A stretch of DNA of 18,569 bases from positions 1 through 18,569 of the forward strand of contig NZ_FNZB01000015.1 of NCBI RefSeq assembly GCF_900109205.1, in the 5' to 3' direction. A program made the translations under genes and the position numbers. The notes beneath the pieces are model-generated. The model made no database searches. It had not been told where the DNA came from and saw nothing but the letters and a program-made list of their open reading frames with translations. This DNA is from Sphingomonas sp. OV641. Its GTDB lineage: Bacteria; Pseudomonadota; Alphaproteobacteria; Sphingomonadales; Sphingomonadaceae. Positions 1 to 6,126 of the stretch are shown piece after piece; position 1 is the stretch's first letter, and every line of letters starts with the position of its first letter.

Positions 1-598
1 GAATGCCATTGTCCGTCAGGATGGTGTGGATGCGGTAGGGTACGGCTTTCAGCAGGTGTTCTAGGAACTCCCACGCTGTCCGCCTGTCAGCCTTGTCGAC
101 CAGCTGGGTGACCGCGAACTTGCTGGTGCGGTCGATGCCGACGAACAGGTACAGTTTGCCTTCGGCGGTCTGCACCTCGGCGATATCGATGTGAAAGAAG
201 CCGATGGGATAACGCTTGAAGCGCTGGCGCTTCGGTTTGTCGCCCTCGATATCCGGCAGGCGGGAGATGCCGTGCCGCTGGAGGCAACGATGCAACGCTG
301 ACCGGGTCAGATGCGGGATCGACGGCTGCAACGCGTAGAGGCAGTCGTCGAGCGGCAGCAGGGTATGACGGCGGAACGCCACCACCATTGCCTCCTCGGC
401 TTCGGACAGGGTGGTGGAATGAGGGGCCTTCGGCCCGGTCTTCAGATCCTCGACCGTCGCCCGCTTCCGCCATTTCGCAACTGTCTTCGGGTTGATCCCC
501 AGCTCACGGCTCAGCGTCGCGAGCGAAGCTTGCGATCGCTGTATTGCTGCTCGGACGGCGTGCGTGGTCGTGGCGCACCCGTGACGTACCTGTCCCAT
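1..598 (-). CDS. IS481-family transposase, C-terminus beyond window
   Basis: This is a DDE transposase that would mobilise its own element. The start is ATG at 596-598 and the frame stays open to the window edge (199 codons). The protein begins MGQVRHGCATTTHAVR and carries an N-terminal helix-turn-helix (about residues 20-50, containing LSRELGINPKTVAKWRKR). The integrase core follows, with HIDIAEV holding the first catalytic Asp and TDNG near the cut end holding the second. The final Glu would lie outside the window. Both the HTH region and the core are typical of this family in Alphaproteobacteria. The gene appears intact as far as it is seen, so it may be the active partner of the deleted copy at the right end. 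Confidence 0.85.
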   Translation of the reverse strand, partial: MGQVRHGCATTTHAVRAAIQRSQASLATLSRELGINPKTVAKWRKRATVEDLKTGPKAPHSTTLSEAEEAMVVAFRRHTLLPLDDCLYALQPSIPHLTRSALHRCLQRHGISRLPDIEGDKPKRQRFKRYPIGFFHIDIAEVQTAEGKLYLFVGIDRTSKFAVTQLVDKADRRTAWEFLEHLLKAVPYRIHTILTDNGI

Positions 599-654
599 AC
601 GGCTTCCTTCCATTCCAACGAAAGGATCGCACCATCAAACCGTGGGATCAAACA
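1..654 (-). mobile_element. IS481-family insertion sequence, 5' portion (left copy, cut by window edge)
   Basis: This is the transposase-proximal end of an IS481-family element, read leftward. Its outer terminus is placed at 654, where the element reads TGTTTGATCCC on the minus strand, next to CCTAGA (655-660). That flank fits the NCTAGN target preference known for IS481. The same terminus, joined to the same TCTAGG on the element strand, occurs at 18309-18325. The other end of the element lies outside the window. Because the 7-mer GTCTAGG adjoins both copies, the exact boundary could be a few bases further out. Confidence 0.85.
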
Positions 655-710
655 CCTAGACAACGCGGCCGCTGCTTACCGAACGTTCCTCAAAAGAGTG
701 GGGCAAAATT

Positions 711-1991
711 TCAATAGCGGCGCGGGATGACGACGCGCATCGATTCATAGCCCTTCACGAAGTTCGAGCGCACCCGCTTGGGCTCCGCGACCACGTTGAT
801 CTCGGGAAAGCGCTTCATGATCTCTTCCCACACGATCTGCAGCTGCAATTCGGCGAGGCGATTGCCGACGCAGCGGTGGACGCCGAAGCCGAACGAGATG
901 TGCTGCCGCGGGCGCGCACGATCGATGATGTAATCGTTCGGACGCTCGATCACTTCATCGTCGCGGTTGCCCGACACGTACCACATGACGACCGTGTCAT
1001 CTTTCTTGATCTGCTGCCCGCGGAACTCGACATCGCGGGTGGCGCGGCGCTTCATGTGCGACAGCGGCGTTTGCCAGCGGATCGTTTCCGACACCATCGA
1101 CGGCAGCAGCGACGGATCGGCCATCAGCTTGGCATATTGATCGGGGTTCTTGGACAAGGCGTAAACCGAGCCGGTCATCGTGTTGCGGGTGGTATCGTTG
1201 CCCCCCACCGTCAGCAGCATCACGTTGCCGAAATATTCCATCGGCGACATGTCGCGCGTCGCGGGATCATGCGCGAGCATCGAGATGAGGTCGCCCGTCG
1301 GCTCGGCGTTGACGCGCTCATTCCACAGCTGTGTGAAATAGGCATGATAGTCGCGGAAGATGCCCATCTTCTGCTCGCGTGTCTCGACCACGCCATGCCC
1401 TGGCTCGGCGGTGACCACGTCGGACCAATAGGTCAGCTTGCGGCGATCCTCCTGCGGCATGCCGAACAGCGTCGCGAGCGTCATCGCGGTGAGCTCCATC
1501 GACACCTTGTCGACCCAGTCGAACTCCTCGCCGATCGGCAGCCCGTCGAGGATCGCGGCGGCGCGCTCGCGGATCAGCGGACCCAGGATCTGGAGGTTGG
1601 TGGGCGACACCGCGGGGCTTACCGCCTTGCGCTGCACGTCGTGCTTGGGCGGGTCCATCGCGATGAACATCGCCAGCCCTTCGAGTTGCGGCGTTTCGCC
1701 GGGCGCAAGCGGCGGGACCATCATGATCCCCGGCTCCGACGAGAAGGTCTGGTGATCGATGTCGACCGCCATGATGTCGTTATATTTGGTCACCGACCAG
1801 AACGGCCCATAAGCGCTTTCGGCAGTGTAATGCACCGGCGCCTCGGCGCGCAGCCGCTCGAAATTCCACCACATCTCGTCGGCGGCAAACAGCTCAGGGC
1901 GTGACGGATCCAGCTTGTCGAGCGGGGTCGCGTAAGCGGCGTCGCGGGCGGGATTGGTGGCGGCGAAGGCGGCAGTGGCGGCGGTGCTCAT
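711..1991 (-). CDS. CYP153-type cytochrome P450 alkane hydroxylase
   Basis: A soluble cytochrome P450 of 426 residues, probably hydroxylating the terminal carbon of medium-chain alkanes or related aliphatics as CYP153 enzymes do. Visible marks are the I-helix oxygen-activation motif GGNDTTRN (263-270), ExxR as ETIR (302-305), and the heme loop FGFGVHRCVG (367-376) with Cys374 as iron ligand. The strings around ETIRWQTPLSHMKRRA and GGNDTTRNTM are very close to the CYP153A signature. The ATG at 1989-1991 has AAGGA upstream and gives the usual CYP153 N-terminus; a longer frame to 2120 runs into the ferredoxin gene and is unlikely. It lies 28 bases downstream of the ferredoxin gene and is presumably co-transcribed with it. 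No ferredoxin reductase is visible, so that partner must be supplied elsewhere. Exact substrate is inference. Confidence 0.88.
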   Translation of the reverse strand: MSTAATAAFAATNPARDAAYATPLDKLDPSRPELFAADEMWWNFERLRAEAPVHYTAESAYGPFWSVTKYNDIMAVDIDHQTFSSEPGIMMVPPLAPGETPQLEGLAMFIAMDPPKHDVQRKAVSPAVSPTNLQILGPLIRERAAAILDGLPIGEEFDWVDKVSMELTAMTLATLFGMPQEDRRKLTYWSDVVTAEPGHGVVETREQKMGIFRDYHAYFTQLWNERVNAEPTGDLISMLAHDPATRDMSPMEYFGNVMLLTVGGNDTTRNTMTGSVYALSKNPDQYAKLMADPSLLPSMVSETIRWQTPLSHMKRRATRDVEFRGQQIKKDDTVVMWYVSGNRDDEVIERPNDYIIDRARPRQHISFGFGVHRCVGNRLAELQLQIVWEEIMKRFPEINVVAEPKRVRSNFVKGYESMRVVIPRRY

Positions 1992-2019
1992 GCGACGGGT
2001 CCTTCCAGGATGATGGGGC

Positions 2020-2340
2020 TCAGTGCTGACTTTCGGGCATGGTGACGACCAGCCCGTCGAGCGCGGGCGTAACCTCGATCTGGCACGACAGGCGGCTGTT
2101 GCTTTCCACGTTTTCAGCAAAGTTCAGCATCTCGGCTTCCTGCTCGGTGCGCTCGCCCGTCGCCGCCAGCCAGTCCGGATCGACATAAACGTGGCAAGTC
2201 GCGCAGGCGGCGGCGCCGCCGCAATCGGCATCGATCCCGGGCACGCCGTTCTTCACCGCGCCTTCCATCACGCTCCAGCCGTCGGCGACCTGCTGTTCAT
2301 GACGCGTGCCGTCGTGTTCGACGTAGATGATCGTTGCCAT
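2020..2340 (-). CDS. [2Fe-2S] ferredoxin, electron donor to the P450
   Basis: A putidaredoxin/adrenodoxin-type ferredoxin of 106 residues that passes single electrons from a reductase to the P450. Four cysteines at 40, 46, 49 and 86 (C-x5-C-x2-C-x36-C) match the cluster ligands of this class, with the typical [16 protein letters not shown] segment. The ATG at 2338-2340 is chosen because GGAGGAAGC lies immediately upstream; an in-frame start at 2373 would put the ribosome site inside the gene. It is first in a two-gene leftward operon with the P450, and diverges from the TetR-type gene across about 105 bases. P450-ferredoxin pairs of this arrangement are known from alkane-degrading sphingomonads and mycobacteria. 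Confidence 0.9.
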   Translation of the reverse strand: MATIIYVEHDGTRHEQQVADGWSVMEGAVKNGVPGIDADCGGAAACATCHVYVDPDWLAATGERTEQEAEMLNFAENVESNSRLSCQIEVTPALDGLVVTMPESQH

Positions 2341-2414
2341 CGCTTCCTCCCCGCCCCATCCCGTCAATGACATGGATGGTTTTTCATATCGCTACAGCTT
2401 GTGTCGCTTCAGCC

Positions 2415-2431
2415 ATTACTTGCGGCGTAAT
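2415..2431. promoter_or_regulatory. Candidate regulator operator in divergent intergenic region
   Basis: The dyad ATTAC-7-GTAAT sits between the ferredoxin start (2340) and the TetR-type start (2446), 14 bases before the latter. A hyphenated palindrome of this size in a divergent intergenic region is the usual kind of site for autoregulation by a TetR-type repressor. The arms are only five bases, so it could be chance. No convincing -35/-10 pair was identified. Confidence 0.3.
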
Positions 2432-2445
2432 CTTTATTGGCAAGC

Positions 2446-3063
2446 ATGACAATAGACGTCGAGCAGCCTGTCCGCCGGCGCCGGCCCGCCGACCAGGTAC
2501 GCCAGCTTGCACTGGAATGCGCACGACGATTGCTGCTGCAGCACGGACCCAGCGCGATCACGCTCCAGGCAGTGGCAGGTCAGCTGGGCATGACGCATGG
2601 CAACGTGACGCACCATTTTGGCAGCGCCAACGGGTTACAAGGGGCGCTGGCGGAGGCGATGATCCGCGATCTGGTCGATGCGGTGCAGGCCGCACTGGCG
2701 GGGCTGCGCGCAGGTGAGACCGATGTGCGCGACGTAATTGACCTGGTCTTTGACGCGTTCGACGCGGGTGGTGCGGGGCAGCTGATCGCGTGGCTGGCGT
2801 CGTCGGGGCACCGCGACCGGCTGGTTCCCCTTTGTCTGACGGTAGCCGAACTCGCCACGACGCTGGAGCATCCCGCTGTGGACCAGCAAGCCGAGGCGAG
2901 GCGTGTGGGAAGGACCATCTCCGCCGTGATCGTGCCGGCACTGGGCGCAGCGCTGCTTGGACGTGAGCTGGCCGGCGCGCTGCGCTTGGGTGACGACGCG
3001 TTCCGCGTGCTGGCGACCGATCAGATTTCCACGATCGGCGAGGAACAGCCGCCTACGCTATGA
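2446..3063 (+). CDS. TetR-family transcriptional regulator
   Basis: A DNA-binding regulator of 205 residues. The N-terminal TetR helix-turn-helix is clear (about residues 36-62, ITLQAVAGQLGMTHGNVTHHF). The C-terminal alpha-helical ligand domain is Ala/Leu-rich and of ordinary length. The ATG at 2446 gives the expected short lead before the DNA-binding domain; a TTG nine bases upstream in the same frame is an alternative, and neither has a strong ribosome site. It diverges from the ferredoxin-P450 operon, so it probably represses that operon and itself, responding to a hydrophobic ligand such as an alkane or its oxidation product. The ligand and direction of control are inferred from position only. 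Confidence 0.82.
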   Translation: MTIDVEQPVRRRRPADQVRQLALECARRLLLQHGPSAITLQAVAGQLGMTHGNVTHHFGSANGLQGALAEAMIRDLVDAVQAALAGLRAGETDVRDVIDLVFDAFDAGGAGQLIAWLASSGHRDRLVPLCLTVAELATTLEHPAVDQQAEARRVGRTISAVIVPALGAALLGRELAGALRLGDDAFRVLATDQISTIGEEQPPTL

Positions 3064-3357
3064 AGGTGGGGTAATCGCAGGAGCGAGCTGCCTGGATCAG
3101 CGATGGCCTGAATGCAGGTGGCTGGTCGCCGATAGATGAAGGTGTGGGCTTGCGGCTTTGATGCGGCGCCTGGCTCTCCACCCTTTCTCTATATAGCAGC
3201 ACAAGTGGTGCGGGCGGTGCACCACTTTTGTTGTTTTATGGCCCTCCCGGCGGGGCGGAGTGCACCTTACCCTCTTAGCAACCACAACAGGACGGGGACG
3301 ATGGATCAAATCGACGGTGTCCGCCGTCAGCGCCAATGGCACAGATTTGAGGTTGTG
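3064..3357. other. Intergenic stretch with no convincing gene
   Basis: Between the TetR-type gene and the IS3 remnant there is one clear hairpin (3203-3227) and little else. A short open frame at 3301-3363 (MDQIDGVRRQRQWHRFEVVM) has GGGGACG before its ATG and ends where the IS3 terminus seems to start. It could be the head of a gene interrupted by that insertion, for instance another transposase gene, but it is too short to assign. Confidence 0.4.
3203..3238 (+). terminator. Rho-independent terminator candidate
   Basis: A perfect 9-bp stem AAGTGGTGC / GCACCACTT (3203-3211 and 3219-3227) has a 7-base loop and is followed by a T-rich run, TTTGTTGTTTT. It lies about 140 bases downstream of the TetR-type stop and would end rightward transcription before the IS3 remnant. 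Confidence 0.6.
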
Positions 3358-3660
3358 ATGTAAGGAGGATCTGGGCTTCGTCGTAGTGACGAAGGAACGA
3401 AGATGAAGCCCAGATCCTCCAATGCAAAATCGTCGACGAAGGCCCCTGCAGAGCAGGTGGTGAAGGACATCCGGCGCCAGACCCGTCGCCACTTCTCGGC
3501 CGAGGACAAGATCCGCATCGTGCTGGAAGGCCTGCGCGGCGAGGACAGCATTGCCGAGCTGTGCCGCAAGGAAGGCATCGCACAGAGCCTGTATTACACC
3601 TGGTCGAAGGAGTTCATGAAAGCTGGCAAGCGGCGCCTGGCGGGCGACACCGCCCGCGCT
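3358..3660 (+). mobile_element. IS3-family element, left-end fragment
   Basis: A left terminus beginning about TGTAAGGAGGATCTGG (3358) leads into an orfA of IS3 type. Similarity stops near 3660 and no orfB or right end follows, so only about 300 bp remain. The sequence after the break is unrelated and contains the truncated end of an Abi_2-type gene on the other strand, consistent with a deletion that joined the two remnants. Confidence 0.65.
3364..3420. repeat. 16-bp inverted repeat enclosing the orfA start
   Basis: GGAGGATCTGGGCTTC (3364-3379) is repeated perfectly inverted at 3405-3420 with a 25-base spacer. The right arm begins at the G of the orfA ATG (3403-3405). In RNA read through from outside the IS, this stem could occlude the ribosome site and start codon, a strategy known for some insertion sequences (IS10, IS50). 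Confidence 0.75.
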
Positions 3661-3888
3661 TCGCCTTCAACGATCAGAATGGTGTTGCTGCCGATCGGCT
3701 TGCTCTGTCCCACGCCGTCTACTCGTTCACTGTTGCGGCATCTCCAAGCCGCGCTTCCAATTCAAACACCAAACCCTCCGGCCGGTATCGAAGCTGGTGC
3801 CCGGCAAGAAACGGGCGCCAGAAGTACCCTTAGGATATTCGAAGGGCAGCCAGTAGGCGCTCAGGCGGTAGTAGCTGACATGGCGTAA
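3403..3888 (+). pseudogene. IS3-family transposase OrfA, 3'-truncated
   Basis: The first 86 residues (to about 3660) are an IS3-type OrfA: a basic lead, then a helix-turn-helix with FSAEDKIRIVLEGLRGE, IAELCRKEGIAQSLYYTWSKEF and AGKRRLAGDTARA. These are hallmark strings for the DNA-binding subunit that is normally fused by frameshift to the DDE subunit OrfB. After GDTARA the frame runs on to 3888 through unrelated DNA, including the antisense of the Abi_2 fragment, and that tail has no protein-like character. OrfB and the leucine-zipper part of OrfA are missing, so the element cannot transpose on its own. The ATG at 3403 is preceded by AAGGAACGAAG. Confidence 0.7.
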
Positions 3889-3993
3889 CCAGTGCTCGGC
3901 CCGCACCACGTCGGGGATTGCCATGCCTTCGGCCTGGAGGTGTTGGAGCTGCTGCGCGATCGTCGTCGCGGGTTTTGTGAAGGGGCGTGGCAC
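3727..3993 (-). pseudogene. Abi_2/AbiF-type abortive-infection protein, 5' fragment
   Basis: From a GTG at 3991-3993 the protein reads like the N-terminus of Abi_2-domain proteins: KPATTIAQQLQHLQAEGM, then HWLRHVSYYRLSAYWLPFEYP, then FLPGTSFDT. The HVSYYRLSAYW block is the family's best-known N-terminal motif. After about residue 70 the similarity ends and a stop follows at 88 codons, whereas whole proteins are about 300 residues, so the HEPN catalytic part is gone. The break faces the IS3 remnant. A stem-loop and T-tract lie just upstream (see 4013-4070). Intact AbiF-type proteins are RNA-targeting toxins that abort phage infection; this copy should be inactive. The GTG has AGGA close upstream. 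Confidence 0.72.
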
Positions 3994-4012
3994 CCATCCT
4001 GCTTAGCAGGGC

Positions 4013-4070
4013 AAAAAAAGACCCGCCAAGTGTGCATACCCTTGCGGGCAGAGGCCTGGCGGGTTCGATT
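4013..4070 (-). ncRNA. Putative abiF-type small structured RNA with intrinsic terminator
   Basis: Read leftward, ACCCGCCA (4064-4057) pairs with TGGCGGGT (4028-4021), enclosing a smaller GCCC-GCAA-GGGT hairpin. The outer stem is followed by C and seven T (4019-4013), so it would also terminate transcription. A promoter-like pair lies just upstream (4077-4105). The unit sits immediately before the Abi_2-type start, where a conserved structured RNA, the abiF motif, has been reported. The structure is seen directly; the family assignment is inference from position and shape. A simple terminator for the HNH gene is the alternative. Confidence 0.5.
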
Positions 4071-4076
4071 AACCCC

Positions 4077-4105
4077 GAGATATGAGCGAAAACCCAACAA
4101 AGCAA
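4077..4105 (-). promoter_or_regulatory. Sigma70-like promoter for the small RNA
   Basis: On the minus strand TTGCTT (4105-4100) and TATCTC (4082-4077) are separated by exactly 17 bases, which would start RNA near 4070, just before the stem-loop. The match to consensus is only moderate. Confidence 0.35.
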
Positions 4106-4162
4106 TAACGACTAGCCCGTTTTTGGGGCGGCCCCTTGCAGCAGCTACGATCTGGCCGTTCT

Positions 4163-4663
4163 TCACCGAATCCAAGCATGAATCGATGAGCTACCATCGA
4201 GCATGCTGAGCGGGGTGGGCGTGATCCAGTCGGCGCCCAACACGGGATAAGGTCCGTAGAACAAGTCGCCAAGAGCGCGTCGATAGTGCGCATTCATCCA
4301 GCGCCGGCGCCGATGCTCCGGGCCATCGTGGATCATGTGACACCGCTGGCACAGTGCCGCCAGCTGGTGGAGCGTGCTGTCGCTAGGGTCGTGGTTGAGG
4401 TGCGCACAGGCCAGCACCACCGGCGTCCACGCACCGTGCACCAGGATGTCCTCTGTCGGCCGTCGCACGCGTCGACCTTGGCCATCGCGCCAGCAATGCC
4501 GCTTCCGGTCCCACCATCGTCCATCCCGCATATGGAATACTTTTTGCCCATGGGGGCGCCCGCAATGCTCGCAGCATCCCCCTGCCCGCACGAAGCGCAC
4601 ATGATGCGAGAGCTGGGGCCAGTCGATCGGATACAGGAACACATGTTCGGGACGGATCGGCAT
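4163..4663 (-). CDS. HNH endonuclease-like protein
   Basis: A protein of 166 residues with a zinc-binding HNH-type layout: CEHC at 31-34, an AHLNHDP segment at 87-93 with the candidate catalytic His, and LAALCQRCHMIHD at 101-113 with the second metal pair. It likely nicks or cuts DNA, but the family has no settled role. The ATG at 4661-4663 has GGGGAGG just upstream. About 25 residues after YGPYP look like an added tail, so the native 3' end may have been replaced by rearrangement. It lies downstream of, and on the same strand as, the resolvase gene, 43 bases away. Related proteins are common on sphingomonad plasmids. Confidence 0.7.
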   Translation of the reverse strand: MPIRPEHVFLYPIDWPQLSHHVRFVRAGGCCEHCGRPHGQKVFHMRDGRWWDRKRHCWRDGQGRRVRRPTEDILVHGAWTPVVLACAHLNHDPSDSTLHQLAALCQRCHMIHDGPEHRRRRWMNAHYRRALGDLFYGPYPVLGADWITPTPLSMLDGSSSIHAWIR

Positions 4664-4706
4664 CAGGCCTCCCCCTCCGGCGCGTCGGGCTGCGGGGTGG
4701 TCAGCA

Positions 4707-5270
4707 TCACGGGGTCAATGCTGCGGCGGTCAGCGCCCGGTAGAGCGTGGCATGGTGACACTTGAGGAGCTTGGCCGCTTCCCGCACCGACGTGCCCTCG
4801 CTCACCAACCATTCGCCAAGGGCAATCTGATCGGGGGTGAGCTTGGGCGGGCGGCCGAACCGGACCCCCCTCGCCTTCGCCGCGACCCGCCCGCTGCTGG
4901 TGCGCTGGTGGATCAGCTCGCGCTCGAACTCGGCGATGCCGGCGAACACGGTCAGCACCATGCGACCCGCAGGCGAGGTCGTATCCGCCCAAGGCTCGGC
5001 CAGCGAGCGCAGGCCGGCGCCGACCTCCTTCAGCTTCTCGGCAATGTCGAGCAGGTCGCGAGTGGAGCGTGCCAGCCGGTCGAGCCGCGTCACCACCACC
5101 GTGTCATCGTCGCGCAGCTGCTCGATCATTTTGGCCAACTCGGGCCGATCACGCTTCGCGCCCGACACCTTCTCCTCGAACGCCCGCTTGCACCCCGCCT
5201 CCTTTAACGCGGCGCGTTGCAACCGGAGATCTTGGTCATCAGTGGACACACGGGCGTAGCCGATCAGCAT
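4707..5270 (-). CDS. Serine recombinase, resolvase/invertase family
   Basis: A site-specific serine recombinase of 187 residues. It opens MLIGYARVSTDDQD, with Ser9 as catalytic nucleophile, and continues with the VSGAKRDRPEL, VVVTRLDRLARSTRDLL and VLTVFAGIAEFERELIHQRT strings of the catalytic and dimerisation region. The C-terminal helix-turn-helix is at about 140-180 (GRPPKLTPDQIALGEWL and REAAKLLKCHHATLYRAL). Length and layout are those of Tn3-type resolvases. The TGTCGC-rich region directly upstream is its likely recombination and autoregulation site. On a plasmid its probable job is resolving multimers, or it may be left from a Tn3-type transposon, though no tnpA is seen. Confidence 0.88.
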   Translation of the reverse strand: MLIGYARVSTDDQDLRLQRAALKEAGCKRAFEEKVSGAKRDRPELAKMIEQLRDDDTVVVTRLDRLARSTRDLLDIAEKLKEVGAGLRSLAEPWADTTSPAGRMVLTVFAGIAEFERELIHQRTSSGRVAAKARGVRFGRPPKLTPDQIALGEWLVSEGTSVREAAKLLKCHHATLYRALTAAALTP

Positions 5271-5413
5271 GTCGCAAAACTGTATCAGAAAACAAGTATT
5301 ATGCTATCGACTTTTGCGACGCCAGCGTACGAGAGAATACGAGCGTTGAGGGCGCTGTCGCGAAACTCAGAATATCTGCGACACCAACTAAGCGAATAAG
5401 CTACTAAGCGACA
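5270..5413. promoter_or_regulatory. res-like recombination site of the resolvase
   Basis: Between the resolvase start and the DUF2442 stop, TGTCGC or its complement recurs: 5270-5275, 5315-5320 (one mismatch), 5356-5361, 5378-5383 and 5408-5413. Two pairs are inverted: GTCGCAAAA/TTTTGCGAC (5271-5279 and 5312-5320) and TGTCGC-16-GCGACA (5356-5383, 28 bp overall, the size of a resolvase subsite). Such a series beside a resolvase gene is the usual form of res. The subsite assignment is approximate. Confidence 0.5.
5388..5412. repeat. TAAGCG repeat cluster 3, upstream of the resolvase
   Basis: CTAAGCGAATAAGC is followed by CTAAGCGAC. This is the same short repeat that flanks parA at 6741-6803 and 7419-7458. 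It overlaps the outer edge of the res-like region. Confidence 0.55.
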
Positions 5414-5430
5414 AACTACTTTTCGCCCTT

Positions 5431-5850
5431 TTAGGCTCCAGCAGCCATCGGTTTCCGAGGCCGCCCGCCCTTGCGGCCGTTCTCGCGTGAAGCGGCGATC
5501 TTGGCTGCGGTGCGTGACCGTCCTCCTTCGGCACCGAGCTGGCGGGCCATCCATCGCTTCGATCCGAACACGCCCTGCAGGAGCGCGGGCACGTAGAGGT
5601 CCGCGTCGAGCCTGGGCCAGTGCAGGCCGAGTCCGGCGGGGCTGATCTCGATTTCGGCCAGGCTGTCCGGCGAGGCATCCGCCAGCCCTTCCGCGAGTTG
5701 GGTCGGGAAGGTCAGTTCGACGCCGGTGTTGAGTGCCACGACCACCCGCGAACGCCGCCGGTCATAGCGCGCCGATACGGCATGACCAGCCTCGCGCTTC
5801 GCCGCCATGCGCTTCTCCGCCTTCGCCAGATCGCGCTCAGTAATCGCCAT
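5431..5850 (-). CDS. DUF2442 family protein
   Basis: A protein of 139 residues with the DUF2442 core at about 25-95 (RSRVVVALNTGVELTFPTQL, then GLHWPRLDADLYVPALLQG). A basic tail ends GRKGGRPRKPM, resembling an AT-hook and suggesting DNA contact. The ATG at 5848-5850 has GGAGG seven bases upstream and overlaps the end of the DUF4160 gene by 14 bases, so translation is probably coupled. DUF4160-DUF2442 pairs have been suggested as a toxin-antitoxin-like module; by that reading this would be the DNA-binding, antitoxin-like half. That is inference; no activity can be read from the sequence. Confidence 0.8.
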   Translation of the reverse strand: MAITERDLAKAEKRMAAKREAGHAVSARYDRRRSRVVVALNTGVELTFPTQLAEGLADASPDSLAEIEISPAGLGLHWPRLDADLYVPALLQGVFGSKRWMARQLGAEGGRSRTAAKIAASRENGRKGGRPRKPMAAGA

Positions 5851-6085
5851 GTATCGTCCTCCATTCCGCGCACAGGGCGGCGATTGCGGCCGCCAGGGCA
5901 TCGGCGACTTGGTTCAGGTCGGCCAGCCTGAACCCATAGCTCTCGCGCAGCTCCGGAGGTCCGCCGGGGCAATGCAGGTTGAACACCGCCTCCCCGTCTG
6001 CGCCCTTCACATGGACGTGCGCCGGCCGATGATCATTTGGCCAGATCACGACCCGCAGGCCGTTGATGCGCAGAACGGTAGGCAT
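5837..6085 (-). CDS. DUF4160 family protein
   Basis: A compact protein of 82 residues matching DUF4160 almost end to end: MPTVLRINGLRVVIWPNDH, then RPAHVHVKG, then a conserved ELRESYGF segment. The paired histidines in PAHVHV are the family's most conserved feature and might bind metal or act catalytically, but function is unknown. It is first in a two-gene leftward unit with the DUF2442 gene. AGGAT lies before its ATG. It diverges from the SprT-like gene across about 40 bases holding a CCTAGC/GCTAGG dyad. Confidence 0.82.
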   Translation of the reverse strand: MPTVLRINGLRVVIWPNDHRPAHVHVKGADGEAVFNLHCPGGPPELRESYGFRLADLNQVADALAAAIAALCAEWRTIHGDY

Positions 6086-6092
6086 GGCCGAT

Positions 6093-6116
6093 CCTAGCAG
6101 AAACCCAAGCGCTAGG
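6093..6116. promoter_or_regulatory. Dyad in divergent region, possible operator
   Basis: CCTAGC (6093-6098) and GCTAGG (6111-6116) form a 6-bp dyad with a 12-base spacer, centred between the divergent DUF4160 and SprT-like starts. It could bind the DUF2442 protein or another regulator. No protein assignment can be made from sequence. Confidence 0.3.
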
Positions 6117-6126
6117 GAATAGTTGC

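Noticed and set aside
876..1904. Long + strand open frame opposite the P450
   Set aside because: It is His/Arg-rich antisense of a clear P450 gene in GC-rich DNA, with no family resemblance or ribosome site.
3660..3730. Minus-strand string TILIVEGEA resembling a response-regulator N-terminus
   Set aside because: Only about nine residues match, the aspartate pair is not preserved, and the frame is not extended into a receiver domain.
5437..5490. Basic GRKGGRPRK tail considered as a separate DNA-binding peptide gene
   Set aside because: It is in frame with the DUF2442 core and is a normal tail of that family.
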